Below, in pieces: positions 21,974 through 33,164 of a stretch of 64,000 nucleotides of DNA. The translations under genes were made by a program, and so were the position numbers. Origin of the DNA: Marthasterias glacialis. Taxonomy: Eukaryota; Echinodermata; Asteroidea; Forcipulatida; Asteriidae. The stretch spans positions 26,712,923-26,776,922 of the forward strand of contig OU452222.1 in the NCBI GenBank assembly GCA_911728455.2. Direction: 5' to 3'. The notes beneath the pieces are model-generated. The model was not told where the DNA came from. It saw only the letters and a list, made by a program, of their open reading frames with translations, and ran no database searches. Positions within the stretch are counted from its first letter, which is position 1. Each line of letters begins with the position of its first letter.

Positions 21974-23917
21974 GGCTGGTGTGCAGTCTTGAGCGTAGAG
22001 TTTGATAAAAAACTTTCATAATCCTTAACTTAATGGTCAAAGTAAGGAATTTCTTTCAAAGTCGTTGTTATTTTTTTTCAACGAGCTTTTTTTCAAAACT
22101 GTATTTTGTGTAAAATACTAAAGTGTGTTTCACTCATCATTGTCGCTCAAATGGTTGAAACAATTTTGGTTTGTGCAATCACATGACCAACTAAAGTTCA
22201 AATTTCTTGATACATGTACTGTTCTTCAACTGCTGTAACACCCACTTGGTTTTATATCTCGCCACGTACTCGCCACGTGAATATTCCTGTGAAAATACCT
22301 GTGAAAACTTCGCCCAAACTCCAACTCGTCAACGACAAAGCTTTTGCAGGCTTGAAAAGTTGAAATGGATTTATGCAACATGGACTTATTGAAAATGGAT
22401 GCATTGACATTCCAGCGTGCCATGCATTGGTAAAAAGCCAGTTTTATAGTCCACGTTTGTATGTCAACGATCCTGTGTGTATATTATCACGTGCGACTGC
22501 AATGTTAATATAGCTCCCCATAACGTTATATGTCTTAGGAAAAACTCGGAAATTATAGTCCATGGGTTTGATCTTTTCTGTGCACCCGAACTCCCAGTAC
22601 TTCTAGCTCCACCTGAGTTTAGTACACTGAGCCTTTTTTAAAAGTGAAACTTCAAATGTTATTATGTTTTTATATCCGAGAATTTCAGTAGTAAATTATA
22701 AGTAAATCCATTCACCATTTTTCTTCTTCCTCGTACATGCACTTATATATAGCCCCGCACAAGAGGACCAAAGGCTCGAGTGAGCCCAGAGCAAAATACG
22801 GTACTGGTGTTAAAAGGTCATGCTTTGAAGTTCAGAAGCCAAGGCAGGGGCGTCAGTACCATTCCTCTCCTATGCCAAGCACGTCGCTTGAAAGGAAACT
22901 ATAAGTGGTGCCTGCTAACTTGTCAAGGAAGAAGCTGGGAAGAATTTCATTTCTTGCGTTGATTTAGTAGTGGATGTCGGGCAGGTTGTCTTCAAGGTCT
23001 GGGGTCGACGGTTCGTGCCGTAATTTTTGCAGGATACGATTTGTGCAGATGTATGGGATTGCTGGGATTGTTGTGGAAGTGATCGTGTCAAAGTGTCAGA
23101 ACGAACTTTACTGCAGGATGGATGGTACGACCATGGGGGCAGACCACCTCCATACGACGCAGGAATAGCAATCACGGAAAGTTTACCCTCTCTGGCGGCT
23201 GTCGCCCGGCCGGGGTTTATGTGAGTTTTCACGGGGCGTCAATTATGTCGATCCGGGACTCTCTGGAAGACACGAGATTATCTGAAAACAAGTGTTTTCA
23301 GTTGTTATCTCATCTGACATGATTGTTTGATGGTACACTTCACTTTTCGTTGTCTGCTTCAATCGAATGTAAGTAATGCGCCCGCTGCTCAAGGTTTTCG
23401 TGGTCGATAACTTAAATGTGTCTGCAATTATGCGAATAAGTAGTTAACGCGTGAATGTTTCTTACAACATTATGCTTCCTGATTTTATTATTCACGGTTG
23501 GAAACGGGGATTGTTTTGGAGGAGGATTTACACGTCTGGAATTGAACAGCGTCGCTAAAGAAGTAGAAAAGAACGGAGGAAATGACTCATGGGTTTTGTG
23601 ATAACTTTGTCATCAGTGTGACTGAACTTTTGTCCTTTTCTTTTAGCCGTGGTGACTTCGGTCAGATTTATAACTTTTCAGTGGCCATCAAGTTGGACTG
23701 CTGGAACAGTTATAGCTTGTCGTTGCATATTGTTCCCACAAGCCTTTCCCATAACCATAACATTTCCTTTTATTAACTTTCCTGTGCAGGAGGTGGTTGA
23801 CATATAGGCGTTGGGGAGCAGTGAACTCCATTAATCGCACCTCTACCGTTGCGGTTGTCCTCAACTGTTTCAACTAGCATTTGGCAAGCGGATTTTCGAG
23901 GAATTTATGGCGATGGC
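21974..23917. other. Gene-free region
   Basis: Several 60-105 codon frames overlap at 22780-23322 on both strands, but none has a domain, a convincing splice context or a paired exon. No other repeat was recognised. It could include an untranslated exon that cannot be seen from sequence alone. Confidence 0.4.
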
Positions 23918-24273
23918 TTAATGCCCCAGCTCGAAATATTGGTAAGAAGAAAAAACATGAATGTTCACAGATTTACATAAACCTTACATGGCATGAAGAT
24001 AATGATGGTAGACTACTTTCCTTGAAATATTTTTGCCTGAAGTGCTATCGTCTTTAAATAATAAATGAACTAAGATCCAAAATTAGTTTTCATCTCAGTG
24101 AGACGAAAACTCTGCCTAAGAATGCGTACAAAAATGCCGAATGTATTTTTACCGTTTTCTCGCAAACGAAACAATGGAATGAGCTGACATTTTCACAAAG
24201 TTGGTTTTATTACAAATGTGTTGATTTGTACAAAGAATGGAAGCGTTTACACCAGTGTTGAGCTCGGGCTTTG
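23918..24273. repeat. MITE family A (copy 3)
   Basis: Ends TAATGCCCCAGCTCG... and ...GTGTTGAGCTCGGGCTTTGA. The central palindrome is GTTTTCATCTC-AGT-GAGACGAAAAC. Subterminal TTTTCACAAAGTTGGTTTTAT is present. Confidence 0.85.
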
Positions 24274-24745
24274 ATACGGGGGAGACGCTGATCTAAACGG
24301 TTCACCTGGCTGCGACCTGAAGGCTTCAAGCATGCTCTTTTATTGGTCAGTAATGGGAACATATCGGTTTAGAAGATGGGGTTTTGATTTACACAGCGGG
24401 GTGGTCTGGGTACAATGTGAGATAAGTTCACTTGGAGGTTGAAGGTTGAGTTTGGGTTATGTTATTCGATGGCAGAATGGTTTTAGAAGAGCGGTGGGAT
24501 ATTCGAGCAGGCCAATTCACTTATTATATCAGCCGACAGCTGATATACTGTGGTCATGCTGTATCTTTCTTCGCCCTCTCCTTTCTCACGATGTCACGTG
24601 ATCAGCCTGAAAATCGCTTTAACTTTCAAACTCTTTAGCGAATTGTAGCCAAACTTGGACATAAGGACAACTGACCAAAGCTTGTACACGGTACATATTG
24701 GGTCAAAGGTCACATACTCCCCAAATGTAAAAAAGATGAAAAACC

Positions 24746-24930
24746 ACTCGTTTTGTCCGCCATACCACTCTTGCAAAGAGCCATATGGCGGAAAACTCTT
24801 AAACTGGTATTTTCAACTTGAATCCGAGTGAAGTTCGCTCCAATTTCACTTCAAAAGGGTGACGCACAGTGAGTTGCACTCTCAAAAGAGCCAAACTGAG
24901 AGTGAATTTTTACTCTTTTACATTTGGAGA
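24746..24930 (-). repeat. Dispersed repeat family C (copy 2)
   Basis: The reverse complement carries ACTCTTGCAAAGAGCCATAT-type blocks, GAGTGAA..TTGGAGCGAACTTCACTC and GCCAAACTGAGAG, matching 18065-18290. Adjacent DNA at 24590-24745 shows no gene. Confidence 0.7.
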
Positions 24931-26065
24931 GTACAAGTCACGTGGGGGCTCAGTTCAAGAAAAATAAATTAACATTCAGTCAAGTTGGTCGACTGGTTCT
25001 TGACCAGCCCATTTAGGGTCGGCTGATACTATAGACACTATGTTCTATATTGGGGTTTACAATATTGTTGTCATTTTGTATAAAAACCCATATAAGAATC
25101 AACGAAAATAACAGAAGTGTTCACTTTCTTCATACTAAGCGTTGATACAAAATCGTACACGGTTGCAATTACCATTTCGACCGAATTTAGAGTTGAAAAG
25201 CACCCCTTAGTAACATTTGAATTTTTGCAAGGTGGAGTTTACAACCTTGAAAGGTTTGAACACCAATTGATCGAAACGTCAAGTTGTTATACACAAATGG
25301 TTCGTTTGATAGACCACAACAATACAAAGAGAGGTTTCGTGTATACGTAGTATATTACCGCAAACCTAAGTAGGCCCTACATCCCTAATTAATTTTAAAT
25401 ATGGACTAGAGGAAAACTGAAACGACAAGCCATGGTCGTTATGGCTAGTCACTGATAAAGGTAAGGGGAAACCCTGTTAAGTCGTACCAATTTAACAAAC
25501 TACCACAGTAAAACTTCACATTAACTTCCAACAGCCTGCATTTCTTTTTGCTGGAATTGTAATCAAAGTAAAATTGATAGGCGCGACCATCTGTGTGGGA
25601 TTTGACAAAAATACTGTCCGTCATCGGTGACACATTCGCACTGTGCGTGTCAACTCTTCGACCTTGTGCTGTGGGCTGGCCTGACAGCACCAGAGGCCGT
25701 GGGTTGGGCTCTCTGCGCCCATCGGCCCGCGCATCCGGTGTCGCGATGGACACCAGACCCATCACGGTATGGTAAATATTACGCTTGACGTATGAGGTTA
25801 ATGTAAGGCCCTCTGAACTTAGTGAGGAAACAGCGATAACCTTGAAAACATAAGCGCGGTATAATCAACGTCATCAAATAATAATGCAACAGACGGTTGC
25901 ACAAAATGTCATAATCGGCATGGCCATTTCATTCAAATTTTTAAGACGTGTATCGGTTTATTTAATAGTACATGTATGTCCGCATGCATTATGTTCACAT
26001 CTTGTCTAAAACAAGATCTGTCATTTTTTGCATGGTGTAAAAATGTTAAGAAACAGAGTGCAGTA
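24931..26065. other. Gene-free region
   Basis: A repeat end with TTGATCGAAACGTCAAGTTG lies at 25262-25290. A 106-codon minus-strand frame at 25445-25765 has no recognisable domain. No exon is supported. Confidence 0.4.
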
Positions 26066-26426
26066 TGGAAAATAAGACGAGAAGTGCTGGTTCTGAAGAG
26101 AGATCAAAAGCTGTTTTTCTTTGAAGAACCGGGGATGAGATAAGAACTGGCAGTTCAATCTGATAAGAACGAGATACGAGAAAGGATACGAAGTGGTGGA
26201 TCTTTTATGAACCAGTGTGAGATAAGAAGTTGTGGTTCTGAAAAGAACCAGAGGAGAAGTAAATATCAAGGTGGTTTTGCAAAGAACTACGCGTGAAATG
26301 AGATGTGGTGGTTCCAAAAAGTACCAGAGGTGCATAAGAAGTGGCAGTTCTAAAAAAAGAAAAAAAAAGGGAAAAAAAGGCGGTTCTGAAAAGAACCCGA
26401 GGTGAAATTAGAAGGGGTGGTTCCAC
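26066..26426. repeat. Degenerate tandem repeat, about 60-bp unit
   Basis: Variants of AAGTGGTGGTTCTGAAAAGAACC followed by AGAGGTGAGATAAG recur about six times, with decay between units. Minus-strand frames rich in phenylalanine and serine across it are repeat by-products. Confidence 0.65.
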
Positions 26427-26553
26427 GCACTTTCAACCATGTTATATATCCTGTCCTGAAGTTTGTTTGCAGATACCAGACTAATACAAATACCAGAAGA
26501 TATGGAAGTGATTGTTCTTTTTAATGTTTTGCAAGGAACCAGACCCTAGCCTA

Positions 26554-26874
26554 TGGACCTTTCTTTTGCATCGTCACAGCCGTGAATTTTTGGCAACTAT
26601 GGTTGGCAAAAGTACGGGCGGCCATCACTGCAAAAAATACAACAGTAAATGTTTATTGTTTTACCAATAATTCTATCAACTGAATTAGCCATATTTATGA
26701 TAAATACAATTGACTATCCAAAACAAAAAGTAAAAATTATACTAAACATAAAAGAGTTTTGAAAAAAATTACTAAAAAGGGCAAATTTTTGCCGAGTCAG
26801 TTTATACATTTTGTGATACTCAAGGCCTCCAATACAAAATGGTGGTCAATGTTTGTAAACAAAAGAAAGGTCTA
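26554..26874. repeat. TAGACCTTTCTTTTG MITE (copy 2)
   Basis: Left end TGGACCTTTCTTTTGCATCG, right end AACAAAAGAAAGGTCTA. The interior TACAAAATGGTGGTCAATGTT matches copy 1 (18527-18831). Confidence 0.75.
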
Positions 26875-27339
26875 CGATTCGTCAAACAATCACCACCTCT
26901 CTCTATGATATAGATTACGGTATACCCTGCAAATTAATTCACTGGTTAACATCAAGATTCGGTTGCCATATTATCAGGACTATTTTGTGGTTATCAAAAT
27001 TGCATTTACTTTTAACGGAACCACGTATAGAACCATGGGGGTAGGTAGCCTTGTCAGTCAACCAAACAACTTTTTGACATTACTCCCTCGTGGTTGTAAT
27101 CTGACAAATAATATTACCACATTTAGTTGTGAAAAAGAAAACATAAACCATGTGCGACCGCGTCTGACTTTCGAAGGAAGTTGGCAGCGAGTGTAAATTA
27201 ACAAACATCCAGTTGATGATCACACCATGGGCATAGATATGGAACGATCAGTGTAGTTGACGGACAAGTGTACGGTGGGTCATTGCGCCTGAACAAGTTT
27301 GAGTTATGCCTTCAATTCCAACCATTCATGAAAATTGTG
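26875..27339. other. No gene seen
   Basis: A 77-codon open frame at 26963-27196 has no recognisable domain and no splice partner. No repeat was recognised. Confidence 0.35.
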
Positions 27340-27575
27340 GATTTCAGTCTTTAAAGCATGCACCTGCGAAACATTGGTTTTTATCAAAAGACCAGTAGCC
27401 ACACTTCATGTGATTCAACAAAGCAATTTCTTTTTTACCCATTTCTCAAAAACTATAGGATTTCAAGCAAAAATATTTCAAAGGAAGTTTTTCACCAAGA
27501 CCATCTTTATACCAAGTTATGTGCAAATCTGTAAACATTTTATAGGTTCACTGCAATGTTGTGGACACCCATCCT
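27340..27575. repeat. Diverged member of the family A/B MITE group
   Basis: Contains GATTTCAAGCAAAAATATTTC, AAGGAAGTTTTTCACCA, ATCTTTATACCAAGTTATGT and GCAAATCTGTAAACATTT, which parallel one half of family A (TTTCAAGG..AGTTTTCTACCAT, TTTATACCATGTA, TAAATCTG). Its own ends (AAACATTGG and CACTGCAATGTTG) differ. The 155-codon frame through it is spurious. Confidence 0.5.
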
Positions 27576-27994
27576 TACATAACACGATGATGATGGTGAG
27601 AGATACTATCAAAGATCCAGAAGTGAAACTTTTTTTTTTCTTGATACAATCAAGTTACTGTGTAGTGTATTATAGGCTATCTGTCCTAGAAGTGTGTAAA
27701 TGGTGCCACTTATCTTGCCACTACTTCGACCAATTCCAGCCGCACAGTGTGCGTTCGGGTCATCTAAAGTGGCCCGTGGCGAAGCACGGAGAACCAAGAT
27801 AGCCTGCCGTGCGTGGCGGCTGCACATCCCCGTGTGCCTGGTGAGTTTAGTATGGCGCTGTCAATCGAAAAGTTAATTTGTAACAAACCAGAGACTACAT
27901 TTTCTAAAGAAAAGTTGAAACTATTTGGTCAATATTCTTTGAGCAGTGAAATTGCATCATACGTTTTTGGCGTAAGAAGCGGTATTGGTAGGCA

Positions 27995-28341
27995 TTAAAG
28001 CCCCGGCTCAACATTGGTAAGAAGAAAACATGAATGTTCAAAGATTTACATATACCCTACATGGTATAAAGATAATGATTGTTGAAAATTTCCTTGAAAT
28101 ATTTCTGCCTGAAGTGTTATCGATAATGAATAAGATCTAAAATTAGTTTTCGTCTCATTGAGACAAAAATTCTGCCTATAGGAATGCGTACAAAACTGCT
28201 GAATGCATTTTTACCGTTTTCTCGCAAATGAAACAACGAATTGAGCTGAAATTTTCACAGGTTGGTTTTATTACATTTATCTTGATTTTTGCAAAGAATG
28301 GAATATTACAGTCTGTCTACCAATGTTGAGCTGGGGCTTTA
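27995..28341. repeat. MITE family A (copy 4)
   Basis: Ends TTAAAGCCCCGGCTCAACATT and CAATGTTGAGCTGGGGCTTTA are close to perfectly inverted. The centre is GTTTTCGTCTC-ATT-GAGACAAAAAT. Subterminal TTTTCACAGGTTGGTTTTAT is intact. Confidence 0.88.
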
Positions 28342-29878
28342 GCTGTGCAGTGCGCATTTAGGCGACGCGCCTGTCCGCAGTTATCGTGCAAACTGTCCGC
28401 CAAAATGGCAGACACTGGGCAGACAGTAGCTGCGTGTGACGTCAGTACAAGGGGCCAATAAACGCTCAGGAAAAAAAGAAGCCGGGAACCATGCAATCAG
28501 AACCAATGTACACTACAGTATACATGCCATTATGAATGGGTACCGGTACATATTCCTGCTATAAGCCTAAACACATGTGCTTAGCATAGCGGCGCAATGT
28601 TGTATGACTTATGTTTACGGTGTACTATTTTCCTTGATATCCACACAGTCTTCAAACTGAAATTTTCTGACTTTCACGAGACTTACCCTTCAAGTTGGAG
28701 TTTTGTCTCGTTTATACTTCAACATTCCTAAGGATAATGGTGTGTAGAGAGAAAAACGTGCCTTTTTGGTAAAAGGTGCACGAGGTTCTTACTGACAATG
28801 ATAAGCCGAAAATCCCATGCCGGGGGGGGGGGGATGGGAGGGGGAGGGGGTTGACTCCGATAATGACAAATTAAAAAAAAAACAAGGTGTTGGTGTTTTG
28901 TGCTCTCCCGGAACAGCTTGGATATCGGTGCCTTTTCGTTGACACTGAGTGTGAGTGAACGGACCCACGGGCAAAATACTGTAATAGGTTAACGCTTATT
29001 GCTGCTAGATATTCCAGTTGCCTTGAACTGTGATAGCAGGCTTACTCACTGTCGCTGGACACCTGTTTGTGAGCTCGCTGCTGCGTCAGGATGGGATCAT
29101 AGAGGCTGCCGAGGTTTGGTCAAAGTGTTGGGGATTTTGTGAGCGTAAAGCTCTGAGGTTTGTTATGATTCACAAAGCTATAATAGTCTGTGTGTTCCTA
29201 GTTTATTACAGCGACTAGTGCAACACTTTTAAGACCTTCACTTTTGGACATTTCACTTGGAAAGGTCCTTGGTGAACCGGACTCAAATGTGCGACGAGTT
29301 CTGAGTTGAAATTCATCTGCAGAAACTGTGTCAAACCTGTACTTAGGACCATGGATTCTACATTATCACAGAAAGGAGATCTGTGAGACTTCCAACAAAT
29401 TAAACACGTGGTATTTTAAGGTTTGGTTCCAGAGATTGTGGGTCTATGGCAGTGTGGTTCGACAACATACCTGTACAGTGTATTAAGAAGTCACAAGCTC
29501 CGAGCCCTAGTCGGAAATGAACATAACGGGTATGCTAAATCTGTTCTTTATCTAAAAAAAAAAAAGTACATAGCTACGCCAACCAGTGAGCTCTGCTAAA
29601 GTATTCAGATCATTCTGAATAAAAATGTGATTAGTGTGTTTTACCCATTTCTTGTCTTCTGGTTTGTCTCCACAGAAATGTGGGCGCCCGAAGGACCGTG
29701 TTTTTAAATCTCAGTGTCACTGTTTTGCTGTTTTTTTTCTCCCGCGCAGATTGCTTTATCAAGCCAACCAGTCTGTGAGCCACATTGAGGTTGTTTACAA
29801 AAACGCGACTCACAAAGTTGTCTTTAGTACAGATGACACCCGTCCCCACATGGTGAGGTAAAAAACAACACACACACC
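28342..29878. other. Upstream flank of the GT47 gene
   Basis: No coding exon is supported. Features: a segment at 28365-28460 similar to 15480-15550, a G-run at 28821-28850, and polypyrimidine and purine runs. The 5' UTR and promoter of the glycosyltransferase gene must lie at its right end, but no TATA or transcription start can be fixed. Confidence 0.4.
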
Positions 29879-30078
29879 ATGTTACGGTGGCTCAGGAGAC
29901 GATGGCGTCGTTGCTTGCCACTCGCCTTCTTGGCCGTCATCGTGGTGTTGAGTCTCAACAGCGACATGTCGACGTCGCCGGGGGAAGCGGGCGACTCAGA
30001 CACAGTAGCGGGATTGCCCAAGCAACAGACGGCGGGTCAATTGGGGGTTTCTCATAAGGCTGCGAACAAAGGATTCAG
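29879..30078 (+). CDS. GT47 exostosin-like glycosyltransferase, exon 1 (membrane anchor)
   Basis: The ATG at 29879 begins MLRWLRRRWRRCLPLAFLAV, an arginine-rich cytosolic tail of about 11 residues followed by a single hydrophobic segment (about residues 12-26, LPLAFLAVIVVLSL). This is the layout of a type II Golgi protein. A Ser/Gly/Gln-rich stem follows, and the exon ends at a GT donor (TTCAG|GTAGGT, 30078/30079) with two bases of a split codon. The acceptor at 33163-33164 restores the frame as Arg (AG|A). The ATG was chosen because it is the only start giving anchor plus stem and because the exon junction stays in phase. The exon is more GC-rich than its surroundings. Confidence 0.8.
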
Positions 30079-30324
30079 GTAGGTCTATATGCTTAATGGT
30101 TTCAAACTTACACTGACTCAATATTTCATGAGGTGGCGAAATTGGCACCTTACATATTATAGTCCCACCCCTTGCCCGTGGACTTATTATAATAACCTAT
30201 TATATTAAATACCCCCTGTTCATCGGCCCTTAAGCATTCCTGAAACCATCCGAACTCCTTTGGAGTATGCAGCACCGGCAGCCAGATTGGCACACGGGTT
30301 GCTAATCATTCACATCGACAATCT

Positions 30325-30490
30325 CTACCCTTGCACAGGGACTCATTTACTCCTAGGTGATGAGAAGCAATTAAAGTTAAGTGTCTTGCCCAAGAAAACA
30401 ACGTGCCACGACCGGGATTCAAACCTACACTCTGTTGACTCGGTCATCTGAACTTGAGTCCGGCGCTCCAGACCTCTCGGCCACGACCAC
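30325..30490 (-). mobile_element. tRNA-Leu(CAA)-derived SINE (copy 2)
   Basis: On the minus strand the head reads GTGGTCGTGGCCGAGAGGTC, then CGCCGGACTCAAGTTC (CAA anticodon arm), then GTTTGAATCCCGG as the B box. The body (CTTGGGCAAGACACTTAA...) matches the body of the ECI2-intron copy (TTGAGCAAGATGCTCTA). The A box is better preserved than in copy 1. Confidence 0.78.
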
Positions 30491-31585
30491 GCTGCGATAT
30501 TAATATACACCGTCCTTTTGTCAAACAGTTCGGCCTTGTTGTGGCCTAGTAGACGGATGAGAATTAAACACGGCATTGCAGGAAGGTCTAATGCTAACCT
30601 TGACTCAAGGCGCTTAATTTAGTGGCCTGCATGGAATGTTGAGCGTGCGCTTGATAGGGGATTGAGTCGGTCATCATTATATAAACGACCGGGGTCTTGT
30701 GTAAAATGTTATACATGAGCAAAATTGTTCAACTGTGCATTCTCGTGCACCAAGAGCCTTGATCATTCTGTAATTGCGGCACGATCCATTGAAAATATCA
30801 AACCCTGTTCAATGTCAAATTGAGTCGGTATTCCTAGTCAAGTATTGTCGAGTCAGATTACAGACTCAAAGCCCCAAAGAGGCCTTAATAGTGTCTTGAA
30901 CCGAGACTAATCTATACCATAACTTCGGGACATCGTGTGTGAGTCTGTTTATTGTAGTTCCCTCAAATTATTAAGCCGGCTTATGATCAGTTCCCGAGTG
31001 GCCTAAATTAAAGGTCATCTTAGGTGCGGTTCTTGTTACGTTACCATTCGTTACCTTTGTATCATAAAGGACGATTCGAACCGCTGTTCAGATCATGCTG
31101 GACGTGAAACAAAGCGGAAATCGTTCAGGTATTACGGAAAATAGACTCAAGCCCAATTTTGAAAGCCATTAAGCAGAAAGTCTTAACAATCACATTTGCT
31201 AAAGCAAAAATTAACAGGGAACCAATCACATGTAGTTACAAAGCAAGGGGGCTGGTAACCCATTTCTGTGAGGCAATATTTTTCTGTGCTTACCCAAGTT
31301 TTACGCTAAAAGTTTTATGAAGAAATACCCTAACGTGACAGACATTACAGTAATGAAGTCTAGTACACAACACACATTCTTCAGACTCTGTCCTTCACGG
31401 GAAACGTGAGAAAAACCACGCCGTGAGAGAGTAACTTTCCAGTAATTAATCGAATTCAGACATTATCAGCAGGACATGCCCCGCTCCTTCAATTAACCTT
31501 GCCGGTCAAAATGTCACTCGACGTCTTGGTACTCCAACTTACAAAATAATTGCATCTCGTGGTTGATATTATAGCAAGAGTGTGC

Positions 31586-32077
31586 TGGTGAATCTAGACT
31601 GGTTCCCGGTCCCTATCGTTTACGTTCTGACTAAATATAGGGACCGGTGGCGGGTAATGAAAATTAGCATATACCTGGCAGATTTCTGCCAGGTATATGC
31701 TAATTAGAATTAGCATATAGGTCTACGTAATCCCATAATGCAATGCGGCCTTTAAACAAAACATGATGGGCACAGAGTCTCAGAATCTCCCACTCGTGCA
31801 GGCTAACATCGTTAGATGTTCTTCTAAAGTTAACTTGAATTTTGATGTTGAAGGTTGGTTCACTAGATGTCCAGGTGAAGGGATACGATACACACGTGTG
31901 CTAGTGTCAAACAACAACATGTACACGTCACAAACGTCATCTCTAAAATTAGAAAATTATTACTGCGCCCGCGCAATCGAAGGCCTATCAAAAGCGCCAT
32001 ATATCGCTAGTAGCTACCGGTCCCCATATATTCAGAAGAGAACGATGTAGGGACCGGGAACCAGTCTATGGTGAATC
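31586..32077. mobile_element. Non-autonomous DNA transposon with 9-bp target-site duplication
   Basis: The element occupies 31595-32068 (474 bp). Its termini are inverted: TAGACTGGTTCCCGGTCCCT on the left and AGGGACCGGGAACCAGTCTA on the right. It is flanked by a perfect 9-bp direct repeat, TGGTGAATC (31586-31594 and 32069-32077). The sequence on both sides belongs to another dispersed repeat whose uninterrupted version (read in reverse) is at 38668-38830, which confirms the insertion point. An internal hairpin (31660-31702, ATTAGCATATACCTGGCAGA arm) is present. There is no transposase. A 9-bp duplication is compatible with Mutator- or Merlin-like superfamilies; assignment is uncertain. Confidence 0.85.
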
Positions 32078-32222
32078 GTGAAACCGACGTGTGTCCCATT
32101 GATCACCATCATGTAAATCATGTCACTTCGTAACCCTAACTACCTCAAAACCACACCCGAGGGACGGTGACAACAATTACCGCCAATGATTACTTGTTAT
32201 TTCCCATGAATATTGATGGTTT
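32078..32222 (+). repeat. Dispersed repeat D, interrupted by the nested element (copy 1)
   Basis: GTGAAACCGACGTGTGTCCC through AATATTGATGG matches the reverse complement of 38668-38830 at most positions, including ATCATGTAAATCATGTCACTTCGT and CACACCCGAGGGACGGTGAC. The left end of the repeat lies before 31594. Confidence 0.85.
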
Positions 32223-32235
32223 TTCGTTAAGCGAC

Positions 32236-32275
32236 ACCGAAGAGAACGATGTAGGGACCGGGAACCAGTCTAACG
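32236..32275. repeat. Solo right end of the TAGACTGGTTCCC element
   Basis: AGAACGATGTAGGGACCGGG then AACCAGTCTA repeats the right terminus seen at 32037-32068, with no matching left end nearby. It may be the remnant of a second insertion or of a duplication. Confidence 0.65.
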
Positions 32276-32983
32276 TGAAGTCGAACCTGTATCGGTCTTG
32301 TTTCGTTCACGGTTGCAGTCACTTCATTTCTTCCCTCCGTGTTGTACCATGACAAACTGGGGCCTGAAACCGAAGTATGTGGCTAAAGGCCATCAGGCAC
32401 TTCGTGCACGGTGCCATTTGGGGGATTGCCATTTCGTCGAGAAGGCCAATAAATTAACTTAGGCCTATATTATGTCATCATATATAGTTGTCATTGCGGG
32501 CATACCGTAGGCTTCATGCAAAATGTATATTTAGTTGTTATATAAGACAAAAATCTACTCAGATAGGCCTATCTTGTTTTAATTAAAATGTCATTAATTG
32601 TCCAGCTGTATATAAGCACTTAAACAAATTCTTATCGTGATAAAGCGATGTTGAATTATAATACGATTTGCAATGCTGTGACGTCATGCACGAAGTGAGT
32701 GACTTTCAGCCCTAGCCGTGTTTGTATTGACGTGCTTTTGGCTATGGCTGTTACCCTTCATCGGGAGTAGGGAGGTGTAAGCCATAGCTGTTATTTTAGC
32801 AATTTAATAATTATCTCTTGTGATTTTCTTTTAATAAAATGAATGTAGGTTCTGAAAGCAATGAAGTGCGACTACTGTACATTTCGACCTGTTCGCTCAA
32901 ACTATTCGTCTTTTATACAATATTAAGTGATATTGGCTCCCGAACAAAGATATTGACAAAATAGGGAGGCCGCCAACATTAGG

Positions 32984-33056
32984 GCTGGATAGCTCAGTTG
33001 GTAGAGCGTCGGTATGTTAGTCCGGTGGTCGCAGGTTTAAATCACGTTCTAGTCAA
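32984..33056 (+). tRNA. tRNA-like sequence, probably pseudogene or SINE head
   Basis: GGCTGGATAGCTCAGTTGGT then AGAGC forms a good acceptor start and D-arm, and the 3' side (TCTAGTC) pairs with GGCTGGA using wobbles. The anticodon stem has one mismatch with a GTT loop triplet, and the T-arm (GCAGG..CACGT, TTTAAAT loop) has mismatches and lacks the TTCGAAT consensus. It is therefore unlikely to be a functional tRNA gene. Confidence 0.4.
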
Positions 33057-33164
33057 TTTTCTCTGTTCACCCCGAAATTGAATTCTTTTATGATATTATG
33101 AGAAACACCAAGCCTTTTAATTTGGTCAAGTAATTAAAAAAACAAATGTCTTCTCTTTTCACAG

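Larger units (their letters stand above)
30079..33164 (+). other. Intron of the GT47 gene, repeat-rich
   Basis: About 3.1 kb between the two coding exons. It holds a minus-strand SINE (30325-30490), a MITE with a 9-bp target duplication (31595-32068) nested in a dispersed repeat, and a tRNA-like sequence (32984-33056). No additional coding exon is needed to keep the frame. Confidence 0.7.

Noticed and set aside
22915-23322. Overlapping frames on both strands near 23 kb
   Set aside because: Four overlapping frames in different phases cannot all be coding, and none has motif support.
25445-25765. 106-codon minus-strand frame
   Set aside because: No recognisable domain, no splice partners and no conserved start.
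27335-27802. 155-codon plus-strand frame
   Set aside because: It begins inside a diverged MITE, has no domain, and its sequence is low in coding character.
32984-33056. Functional tRNA gene
   Set aside because: Mismatches in the anticodon and T stems and loss of the TTCGAAT loop make a working tRNA unlikely; kept only as tRNA-like.
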